A DNA stretch of 7,061 bases from Myxococcales bacterium (GTDB taxonomy: Bacteria > Myxococcota > Myxococcia > Myxococcales > Anaeromyxobacteraceae). Under the pieces are notes generated by a model that saw only the letters and a list, made by a program, of their open reading frames with translations, did no database searches and was not told where the DNA came from. The position numbers and the translations under genes were made by a program. Position 1 is the stretch's first letter, and each line of letters begins with the position of its first letter. Positions 1 through 7,061 of the stretch are shown piece by piece. The stretch covers positions 1 to 7,061 of the forward strand of contig JAJZTO010000141.1 of NCBI GenBank assembly GCA_021848865.1, in the 5' to 3' direction.

Positions 1-1
1 C

Positions 2-169
2 CGCGGGATCCAGGATTTCCGTCCCGTCGGGATCCAGGATTGCCGTCCTGTCGGGATCCAGGATTGCCGTCCTGTCGGGATCCAGGATTGCCGTCCTGTC
101 GGGATCCAGGATTGCCGTCCTGTCGGGATCCAGGATTGCCGTCCTGTCGGGATCCAGGATTGCCGTCCT
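2..169. repeat. 24-base tandem repeat array, seven copies
   Basis: Seven head-to-tail units of 24 bases begin at 2, 26, 50, 74, 98, 122 and 146. The six from 26 to 169 are identical by eye. The first differs at about four positions and may be a decayed edge copy, or the array may continue left of the window. Each unit carries a GGATCC palindrome and the arms CAGGA and TCCTG. These can pair either within a unit (loop TTGCCG) or across the unit boundary (loop TCGGGATC). There are no unique spacers, so this is not a CRISPR array. The unit length is a multiple of three, so one plus-strand frame stays open and gives an eight-residue peptide repeat. That frame lacks a ribosome site and runs into the antisense of aspS, so I treat it as non-coding. 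Confidence 0.95.
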
Positions 170-241
170 GTAGGGGCGGGGCTCGTCCCCGCCCGGCCGC
201 CAGGCCGCGATCCCCGCGCTGGGCGGGGGACAAGACCCGCC

Positions 242-245
<4 letters not shown>
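170..245. repeat. REP/BIME-like pair of inverted GTAG palindromes
   Basis: Two copies of a roughly 25-base palindromic sequence face each other at 170-194 and 221-245, around a 26-base GC-rich centre. The left copy starts with GTAG (170-173), followed by stem GGGCGGGG (174-181), a five-base loop and CCCCGCCC (187-194). The right copy is its near reverse complement, with stem GGGCGGG (221-227) against CCCGCCC (236-242), and it ends in CTAC (242-245). Aligned, the copies differ by about two substitutions and two single-base indels. A GTAG head followed by an imperfect palindrome is typical of REP sequences mobilised by RAYT (TnpA-REP) proteins, and head-to-head pairs are the usual BIME layout. 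No RAYT gene is in the window. Family membership is inferred from shape alone. Confidence 0.7.
221..242 (-). terminator. Hairpin at the 3' end of aspS (no U tract)
   Basis: On the minus strand the aspS stop codon runs straight into GGGCGGG, an eight-base loop and CCCGCCC. The wider pair 170-194/221-245 could form a longer stem of about 25 bases. No T-rich run follows, so this is not a classical intrinsic terminator. It could still block 3' exonucleases, or lie at a Rho-dependent end, as REP elements do elsewhere. It is the only plausible transcript end seen for this gene row. Confidence 0.4.
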
Positions 246-2050
<1,805 letters not shown>

Positions 2051-2055
2051 CGGAT

Positions 2056-2061
2056 CCTCCC
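2056..2061 (-). promoter_or_regulatory. Ribosome binding site of aspS, sets a TTG start
   Basis: GGGAGG on the minus strand sits five bases before the TTG at 2050-2048. This spacing decides the TTG start, because no nearby ATG or GTG is in frame. The same six bases are one arm of the inverted repeat at 2056-2101, so access may depend on RNA folding. Confidence 0.8.
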
Positions 2062-2101
2062 GGTCGGGGACCCCGCAGGTAACACCCCGAAAAGCGGGAG
2101 G
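2056..2101 (-). promoter_or_regulatory. Predicted hairpin masking the aspS ribosome site
   Basis: In the spacer between recJ and aspS, CCTCCCG (minus strand, 2101-2095), directly after the recJ stop, is perfectly complementary to CGGGAGG (2062-2056), which contains the aspS Shine-Dalgarno. Inside lies a second perfect pair, CGGGG with CCCCG (2084-2088 with 2065-2069), separated from the outer stem by an asymmetric internal loop. A ribosome ending recJ at 2104-2102 would cover the 5' arm and free the site, so this arrangement would fit translational coupling. The pairing is seen in the sequence; the regulatory role is inferred. Confidence 0.5.
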
Positions 2102-3829
2102 TCAAGCGCTCCCGGGAACCCGCAGGTCCCTGAGCTTCAGCTGCAGCCGCCGGGTCCCGTCCCACTCGTCGAAGCCCAGGGTCACCGCCGCCTCCACCTC
2201 CCCCTGGCAAAGGGAAGCCTGCTCCCCCAGGTGGAACCCGATGGCGTCGAGCCCGGGCGCGAAGCCGAGCTTGAGGTGCACGCCGCCGGCGCCGACGGTG
2301 CGGGCCCGGGTGGGCCGGCCGGTGAAGGCGAAGATCGGCTCGGGGTGGCCGGCGCCGAAGGGGGCGAGCCTCTCGAGGTCCAGCGCCGCCCGCTCGGTGG
2401 CCTCGGCCGGGTCGAGCCGCCCCTCGATGCGGCAGCGCCCCACCAGCTGCTCGGGCGAGAGCCGCTCGGCGGCGTGGCGCTCGAAAGCCTCGCGGAAGGG
2501 CTCGAGGGCCGAGGCCTCCACCGTGACCCCGGCGGCGTGGCGGTGGCCGCCGAAGCGGGTGAGGTGCGCGGCGCAGGCCGCCAGGGCGTCGTAGAGGTGA
2601 AAGCCCTCGACGCTGCGGCCGCTCCCCTTCCCCGCCGCGCCGTCGAGCCCCACCAGCACCGCCGGCCGGTGGAAGCGCTCCACCACCCGCGAGGCGACGA
2701 TGCCCACCACCCCGGGGTGCCAGCCCTCGCGCCACAGCACCAGCCCCCGGGCGCCGGCCCGGACCCGCGCGGCGGCCGCCTCCAGCGCCTCGTCGAGGAT
2801 GCGCCGCTCGATCTCCTGGCGCGAGCGGTTCTCCCCGTCCAGCTCCTCGGCGAGCCGCCGCGCCTCCTCGGCGTCGCCGGTGGCGAGCAGCCGCACCCCG
2901 CGCCCGGCGTCGTCCAGGCGGCCGGCGGCGTTGAGGCGCGGCGCCAGCCGGAAGCCCACCTGCCCCGCCGCCACCGGGACGCCGGGCGGCACCCCGGCGA
3001 CGCGCTTCAGCGCCTTCACGCCGGGCCGGCGCTCCGCCGCCAGCTCCAGCAGCCCCTGGCGCACCAGGATGCGGTTCACGCCGGTGAGCGGGACCACGTC
3101 GGCGACGGTGCCGAGCGCGACCAGGTCCAGCGCCTCGCGGAGGTTCGGCTCGGGCCGGGCCGCGCCGAAGCGCCCGGCCTCGCGCAGCCGCCGGCGCAGC
3201 GCCATGCACAGGGCGAAGGTGACGCCGACCGCGGCCAGCTCCTTGTCGGGGTAGCCGCAGCCGGGCTGGTGCGGATTGAGGATGGCGGCCGCGGCCGGAA
3301 GCTCGACCGGGACGGTGTGGTGGTCCACCACCACCGTGTCCAGCCCCAGCGCCGCCGCCGCCCGGACCTCCTCCACGGAGGTGATGCCGCAGTCGAGGGT
3401 GACGAGCAGCTTCACCCCCCGCGCCGCGAGCGTCGCCACCGCCGCGCCGTTCAGGCCGTACCCCTCCACCAGCCGGTGCGGCACGTAGGTGACGACGTCG
3501 CCGCCCGCCGCCCGCAGCAGGCCGGAGAGCAGGACCGTCGAGGTGACGCCGTCCACGTCGTAGTCGCCGTAGCAGGCGATGCGCTCGCTCCGCGCCAGCG
3601 CCGCGGCGATCCGCTCCACCGCCCGCTCCATGCCCTTCATGGCGAAGGGGTCGGGCAGGTCCGCGAGCTTCGCGGCGAGGAAGCGCCCGGCGGCCCCGGG
3701 GTCGCCGAGCCCCCGGGCGGCCAGCACCCGGGCGGCGAGCGGGTGGAGCGAGAGCTCCTTCCCCAGCCGCGCCGCGGCCGCCTCGTCGCACGCCACGTCC
3801 ACCCACTTCTTGCGCGAGGAGCCGGTCAC
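2102..3829 (-). CDS. recJ: Single-stranded-DNA-specific 5'-3' exonuclease RecJ
   Basis: RecJ degrades single-stranded DNA 5' to 3' in RecF-pathway recombination, base excision and mismatch repair. The 575 residues match the usual length (E. coli has 577). The DHH metal-binding motifs are intact: YGDYDVDG (87-94), LDCG (145-148), VVDHH (167-171) and ALGTVADVVPL (238-248), with RLNAAGRL at 298-305. The DHHA1 half follows, with GWHPGVVGIVASR (369-381), GSGRSVEGFHLYDAL (402-416) and GGHRHAAG (427-434). A C-terminal OB-like region covers about 466-572. The start is a GTG at 3829-3827. It is the only plausible in-frame start before the in-frame stop at 3883-3881, and no clear Shine-Dalgarno precedes it. 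The gene lies 51 bases after the thioesterase stop and 51 before aspS. All key metal ligands I could check are present, so it should be active. Confidence 0.97.
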   Translation of the reverse strand: MTGSSRKKWVDVACDEAAAARLGKELSLHPLAARVLAARGLGDPGAAGRFLAAKLADLPDPFAMKGMERAVERIAAALARSERIACYGDYDVDGVTSTVLLSGLLRAAGGDVVTYVPHRLVEGYGLNGAAVATLAARGVKLLVTLDCGITSVEEVRAAAALGLDTVVVDHHTVPVELPAAAAILNPHQPGCGYPDKELAAVGVTFALCMALRRRLREAGRFGAARPEPNLREALDLVALGTVADVVPLTGVNRILVRQGLLELAAERRPGVKALKRVAGVPPGVPVAAGQVGFRLAPRLNAAGRLDDAGRGVRLLATGDAEEARRLAEELDGENRSRQEIERRILDEALEAAAARVRAGARGLVLWREGWHPGVVGIVASRVVERFHRPAVLVGLDGAAGKGSGRSVEGFHLYDALAACAAHLTRFGGHRHAAGVTVEASALEPFREAFERHAAERLSPEQLVGRCRIEGRLDPAEATERAALDLERLAPFGAGHPEPIFAFTGRPTRARTVGAGGVHLKLGFAPGLDAIGFHLGEQASLCQGEVEAAVTLGFDEWDGTRRLQLKLRDLRVPGSA

Positions 3830-3855
3830 GGTGCGAGCGGAGTAGCACGGGGATC

Positions 3856-3889
3856 TGACCCGGGGCCACCCGAGACGGGGTCAGGGTGG
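3856..3889 (-). promoter_or_regulatory. Two interleaved inverted repeats around the thioesterase stop, ahead of recJ
   Basis: Read on the minus strand, CCACCC (3889-3884) is followed directly by TGACCC (3883-3878), which contains the TGA stop of the thioesterase. After six bases comes GGGTGG (3871-3866), complementary to the first arm. After four more comes GGGTCA (3861-3856), complementary to the second. Both six-base pairings are perfect and they interleave, so the RNA can form either of two hairpins or an H-type pseudoknot. The structure ends 26 bases before the recJ GTG. No T tract follows, so a terminator is unlikely. Function is not shown. Confidence 0.5.
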
Positions 3890-4774
3890 TCCTCGCTCCG
3901 GCTCCGGCCCTGGGGCCCGCGGCGAGGCTCCCCGGCAGGCCCGCTGGTACTCCTCGATCCGGCGGCGCAGCTCGTCGGGGAAGGGCATGGCCTTCGGCGG
4001 CCCGGCCTCCTCGGTGATGTAGCAGGCGGCCATGTCGGCCTCGAAGGCCAGCCGGCCCGCGCTGCGCCCCTCCACCCGGTAGCCGATGCTGGCGTTGCCG
4101 AGCCGCGGGACCGTGACCGCCATCGCCACCTCGTCGCCGGCGGCGAGCGGCCGGTGGAAGGCGCAGCGGATCCGCACGAACGGCGTGCCCCGGCCCCGCT
4201 GGCACTGCTGCAGCCAGGTGACGCCGAGGCAGGACTCGTACCACTCCCCGGCCGCCTCCACCGCCCGGTCCACGATCCGCGGCGCGTAGGCGGTGCCGGC
4301 GGGTCCGCACTCGCCCCAGCGGACCCGGAAGGTCCGCGTGAAGGGGAAGGCTCCCGCCGCGGCCCCCGCGGGGCTCGCCGCTCCCGCCGCGAACCCCGCC
4401 GCCTCCTCCTCGCGCGGCGCGAAGCGCAGCTCCACCCGCGCGCGGAAGGCCTCCTCGCCCGGCCCGGCCCCCGAGGCCTGGCCGGTGGCGCGCAGCGCGA
4501 CGGCGCTCCCGGAGGACTCCTCCGGCTCGACCCGGATCCGCACCAGCTGGCTCGCGAAGAGCGATCGCTGGTACTCGCAGTCCACCACCTCGACGAGCGG
4601 CGCGAGCCCCCGCCGCGCCAGCAGCTCCTGCCAGGAGGCCTTCCCCACCGCCCCGGACCAGGCCTCCGCCGCCTCCACCGCGTACTCGATGGCCCGCGGG
4701 GCGTAGAAGATCTGCGCCGGATCGCAGTCGCCGAAGGCGACGCGGCGCGGGTGGACGAACGGGGAGTCGGGCAC
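3881..4774 (-). CDS. Tandem hotdog-fold (4HBT-like) acyl-CoA thioesterase
   Basis: The 297-residue product carries two 4-hydroxybenzoyl-CoA-thioesterase/YbgC-type hotdog domains in one chain. Such enzymes hydrolyse acyl- or aryl-CoA thioesters in the cytoplasm and normally act as dimers or tetramers of single domains. Domain 1 (about 6-120) has the active-site motif GDCDPAQIFY (15-24), with Asp18 at the expected catalytic position. After an Ala/Gly-rich linker (about 121-143), domain 2 (about 145-255) has GECGPAGTAY (154-163). Gly157 replaces the catalytic Asp, but the rest of the fold is well kept (PFVRIRCAFHRPLAAGDEV, PFPDELRRRIEEY). I chose the GTG start at 4774-4772 because GAGG lies five bases upstream and the first hotdog strand follows at once. 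A TTG at 4948 would add 58 low-complexity residues. Substrate is unknown. The gene shares its strand with secF and recJ, but no functional link is evident. Confidence 0.85.
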   Translation of the reverse strand: MPDSPFVHPRRVAFGDCDPAQIFYAPRAIEYAVEAAEAWSGAVGKASWQELLARRGLAPLVEVVDCEYQRSLFASQLVRIRVEPEESSGSAVALRATGQASGAGPGEEAFRARVELRFAPREEEAAGFAAGAASPAGAAAGAFPFTRTFRVRWGECGPAGTAYAPRIVDRAVEAAGEWYESCLGVTWLQQCQRGRGTPFVRIRCAFHRPLAAGDEVAMAVTVPRLGNASIGYRVEGRSAGRLAFEADMAACYITEEAGPPKAMPFPDELRRRIEEYQRACRGASPRAPGPEPERGPP

Positions 4775-4779
4775 GGGGA

Positions 4780-4783
4780 CCTC
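4780..4783 (-). promoter_or_regulatory. Ribosome binding site of the thioesterase gene
   Basis: GAGG on the minus strand stands five bases before the GTG at 4774-4772. It supports this start over the longer in-frame TTG start at 4948. Confidence 0.5.
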
Positions 4784-5078
4784 GCCGGGAGGGGAGGCCC
4801 ACTCGTATACCGCGATCCGCGCGAGGCCCGCGACGGCCGTCGCGCCGTGCTCGGCGCCGGCCGGCGCCGGCCGGACCGTGGGGAGAGGTCGGGGGCTCGC
4901 CCGCGGCGGGTCGCGCTGCCAGCAGGACGACGGCGGCGACGGCCGCAACCCAGCTCCCCGTGCGGGATGGTTGCCCCCGTGCCGGCGCCACGGCGAACCC
5001 CCTCGCCGGACATGGTAGCGCCGCGGCAGCCGCAGGTCGGTGCGGCGCGCCGCGGCGCGGGTGCGTCATGCTGTCGCG

Positions 5079-5094
5079 CCGGGGCGCGCCCCGG
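5079..5094 (-). repeat. 16-base palindrome just after the secF stop
   Basis: CCGGGGCGCGCCCCGG is a perfect palindrome that begins two bases past the secF TAG stop (5099-5097). As RNA it could form a six-base stem with a CGCG loop. No T run follows, so it is not a standard terminator. It may stabilise the secDF mRNA or weaken read-through into the thioesterase. Confidence 0.5.
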
Positions 5095-5096
5095 GG

Positions 5097-6263
5097 CTAG
5101 GCGGCCCGGGCCTTGGCCTTCTCGGCCCGCTCCTCCAGCCAGATGGTCATCGGCGCGGCGATGAACCAGGTGGAGTAGGTGCCGGAGACGATGCCCACCA
5201 GCATCGCCATGGAGAAGTCCCAGATGGTCCCGACGCCGAAGACGAGCAGGCCGATCAGCGACAGGGCGGTGGCGAAGGAGGTGAGGAAGGTGCGGCCCAG
5301 CACGTCGTTGATGGAGAGGTTGACGATCTCCCCGAGCCGCTTTCCCTGGTACTTCCCCTGGTTCTCGCGGATCCGGTCGTAGACCACCACGGTGTCGTTC
5401 ACCGAGTAGCCCACCACCGTGAGGATCACCGCCACCGAGGTGAGGTTGAACTCCCGCCCGGTGAAGGCGAAGAAGCCGAAGGTGATCACCGCGTCGTGGA
5501 GCAGGGCGATGATGACCCCGGGGCTGAAGCGGAAGTCGAAGCGCACGCCCACGTAGAGGACGATGAGCCCCATGGCCAGGAGGATGGCCTTGAAGCCCTG
5601 GTTGCGCAGCTCGCGCCCCACCGCCGGGCCGACGTACTCGACGCGCCGCACCTCGGGCTTCTCCCCGGCGAAGCGGGACTGGAGGTCCCGCTCCACCTTG
5701 TCCTGGATGCCGTAGGTGATGACGGCGAAGGAGTGGGTGCCGGCCGCCAGGCCCGCCTCCTCGCGCACCTCGCGCACCCGCACCCCGGCCGCCTCGACCA
5801 CCGACTTCAGCTCGGCGGTGGTCGGCTGCACGCCCTGGAACTGGAAGTCGATCTTGTCGCCCAGGTCGGGGTTGTAGGAGGGCGCCCCCTGGATGGGGAA
5901 CCGGGCCGAGACCGCCTGGGCCACCTTGGCGACCTCGTCGGCGCCCAGCAGGGCGATGCGCCCGACGCGGATCAGGTAGCTGTTGTCGGCCTCGGGCCCG
6001 TAGGTCTGGACCGAGGCGTCCTTGAAGCCCAGCTCCTCGACGCTGCGGCGGATGACGCCCGGGTCCACCGGCTTGCCGAACTTCACCTCCATCTCGGTGC
6101 CGCCGGCGAAGTCCACGCCGAAGTTCAGGCCGTGGACGAAGGGCATCGCCCAGACGATCACCGCCAGGTTGGCGGCGAGCGACAGCGCCACGGCGATGTG
6201 GCGCTTGCCGACGAAGTCGAAGGTGGTCCCGTGGGGGATGACGTCGAAGCTCTTGAATCGCAT
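5097..6263 (-). CDS. secF: Protein translocase subunit SecF
   Basis: SecF pairs with SecD in the inner membrane and uses the proton-motive force to help SecYEG pull proteins across. The 388 residues show the six-segment SecD/SecF plan: TM1 at about 21-40, a large periplasmic domain (about 41-220), then five segments at about 226-244, 248-268, 273-293, 326-346 and 351-375. Family signatures are FGVDFAGGT (48-56), VGPAVGRELR (211-220) and VGYSVNDTVVVYDRIREN (284-301), which carries the conserved Asp of the fourth segment. The protein is about 65 residues longer than E. coli SecF (323), and the extra length is in the periplasmic domain. The ATG overlaps the secD stop by one base (TGATG), so the two are almost certainly translationally coupled. 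GAGG lies 11 bases upstream, inside the secD end, which is rather far for a ribosome site. Confidence 0.97.
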   Translation of the reverse strand: MRFKSFDVIPHGTTFDFVGKRHIAVALSLAANLAVIVWAMPFVHGLNFGVDFAGGTEMEVKFGKPVDPGVIRRSVEELGFKDASVQTYGPEADNSYLIRVGRIALLGADEVAKVAQAVSARFPIQGAPSYNPDLGDKIDFQFQGVQPTTAELKSVVEAAGVRVREVREEAGLAAGTHSFAVITYGIQDKVERDLQSRFAGEKPEVRRVEYVGPAVGRELRNQGFKAILLAMGLIVLYVGVRFDFRFSPGVIIALLHDAVITFGFFAFTGREFNLTSVAVILTVVGYSVNDTVVVYDRIRENQGKYQGKRLGEIVNLSINDVLGRTFLTSFATALSLIGLLVFGVGTIWDFSMAMLVGIVSGTYSTWFIAAPMTIWLEERAEKAKARAA

Positions 6264-7061
6264 CAGACGCTCAGCCTCGCCGTGTCACGGCGGGTGAAGA
6301 AGTCCATGATGGCGCGCGTCACCACGATGGAGGTGAACATCGAGGCCGCCAGGCCGATGATCAGGGTCACGGCGAAGCCGCGAACCGGCCCGGAGCCGTA
6401 GTTCATGAGCACCACGCCGGCCGACAGGGTGGTGACGTGGCTGTCGACGATGGTCCAGAAGACCTTGTCGTAGCCCTGGTCCACCGACTGCTTCACCGTC
6501 TTGCCGGCGCGCATCTCCTCGCGGATGCGCTCGTTGATGAGGACGTTGGCGTCCACCGCCATGCCCAGGGTGAGGACGAAGCCGGCGATGCCGGGCAGGG
6601 TCAGGGTGGAGCCGACGATGGCCATGATGGCCAGCACCAGCAGGCCGTTCAGCAGCAGCGCCACGTCGGCGATGAGGCCGCTGGCCCGGTAGTAGGCCAC
6701 CATGAACAGCACCACCAGCAGGAAGCCCAGCAGGGCGGCGGTGGTGCCCTTCCGCACCAGCTCGGGCCCGAGGGTGGCGCCGACGGTGCGCTCCTCGGAG
6801 ATGGTGACCGGGGCGGGCAGCGCGCCGGCCTTCAGCACCAGGGCGATGTCGCTGGCCTCCTGGAACATCTCCTGGAAGCCGCGCTGCTGGCCCAGGGTGA
6901 TCTGGCCGTTGGCGGCGATCTTCCCCTGGATGTACGGGGCGGTCTCCACCTTGCCGTCCAGCACCGTGGCCATGCGCCGGCCCAGGTTGGCGCTGGTGAG
7001 CTTCTCCATGAGGCGCGCCCCCTCAGGCGACATGGTGAAGACCACCACCGGCCGGTTCATG
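6263..7061 (-). CDS. secD: Protein translocase subunit SecD, C-terminal part
   Basis: Only the last 265 or so residues are in the window; the frame stays open through base 7061, and the Met encoded at 7060-7058 is internal. SecD is the larger partner of SecF in the proton-driven accessory complex of the Sec translocon. The visible part starts within the last periplasmic region (residues numbered from that Met). It includes ATVLDGKVETAP (31-42), the LPAP motif (81-84) and TVGATLGPELVRKG (92-105). Five membrane segments follow at about 105-124, 129-150, 155-176, 203-221 and 227-248. The hallmark GMAVDANVLINERIREE is at 166-182, with the Asp thought to take part in proton flow. The TGA stop shares its last base with the secF ATG. 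Confidence 0.97.
   Translation of the reverse strand, partial: MNRPVVVFTMSPEGARLMEKLTSANLGRRMATVLDGKVETAPYIQGKIAANGQITLGQQRGFQEMFQEASDIALVLKAGALPAPVTISEERTVGATLGPELVRKGTTAALLGFLLVVLFMVAYYRASGLIADVALLLNGLLVLAIMAIVGSTLTLPGIAGFVLTLGMAVDANVLINERIREEMRAGKTVKQSVDQGYDKVFWTIVDSHVTTLSAGVVLMNYGSGPVRGFAVTLIIGLAASMFTSIVVTRAIMDFFTRRDTARLSV

Larger units (their letters stand above)
4775..5096 (-). other. 322-base gap between secF and the thioesterase, no convincing gene
   Basis: No well-supported coding region lies here, and I see no clear -10/-35 promoter. Three things stand out. A 16-base palindrome at 5079-5094 follows the secF stop. An 18-base perfect palindrome at 4852-4869 is built from GGCGCC and CCGG units. 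A short minus-strand stretch from a GTG at 4991-4989, with AGGGGG at 5003-4998, would begin like a secretion signal (WVAAVAAVVLLAA), but the following frame turns Arg-rich and runs on as antisense-like sequence. Every frame is open because of the GC content, so openness proves nothing. The gap may be leader sequence for the thioesterase or the remains of a lost gene. Confidence 0.6.

Noticed and set aside
2..169. A CRISPR array reading of the tandem repeats.
   Set aside because: Units are directly adjacent with no unique spacers, and no cas gene is present.
4775..4948. A 58-residue N-terminal extension of the thioesterase from a TTG at 4948.
   Set aside because: The extra residues are low in complexity, no good ribosome site precedes the TTG, and the GTG at 4774 has GAGG at proper spacing right before the first domain.
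3826..5013. A minus-strand frame of 395 codons over the thioesterase gene.
   Set aside because: It is Arg/Ser/Pro-rich with no motif, and a different frame over the same bases encodes two clear hotdog domains.
5040..6401. A plus-strand 453-codon frame antisense to secF.
   Set aside because: It mirrors SecF codons, is rich in His, Asp, Glu and Gly, and shows no recognisable domain.

Overview
The window reads as a high-GC bacterial chromosome segment. The housekeeping genes, the strong G/C bias at third codon positions and the secD-secF-recJ linkage suggest a member of the Myxococcota, perhaps close to Anaeromyxobacter. That assignment comes from gene content and composition, not from a database match.

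All five protein genes lie on the minus strand and read right to left in an operon-like row: secD (5' part outside the window), secF, a two-domain hotdog-fold thioesterase, recJ and aspS. secD and secF overlap by one base (TGATG) and encode the proton-motive-force-driven accessory part of the Sec translocon. A 322-base stretch with no convincing gene separates secF from the thioesterase. The last three genes are separated by two spacers of exactly 51 bases. Both spacers hold inverted repeats that begin at or beside the preceding stop codon, so translation of recJ and aspS may depend on RNA structure. The genes have unrelated jobs (protein export, acyl-CoA hydrolysis, single-strand DNA exonuclease, tRNA charging), so the row looks like shared transcription rather than one pathway.

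The leftmost 245 bases, downstream of aspS, are non-coding and repeat-rich. A 24-base tandem repeat (seven copies, six identical) runs up to base 169. At base 170 it abuts a pair of inverted, GTAG-headed, GC-rich palindromes laid out like a REP/BIME element. The inner edge of that element coincides with the aspS stop codon, so it would form the 3' end of the operon transcript.

I see no phage genes, transposase, CRISPR array, tRNA or rRNA. The most unusual items are the tandem array fused in phase to the REP-like pair, the structured spacers before recJ and aspS, the thioesterase whose second catalytic motif is degenerate, and AspRS residues that suggest a non-discriminating enzyme.
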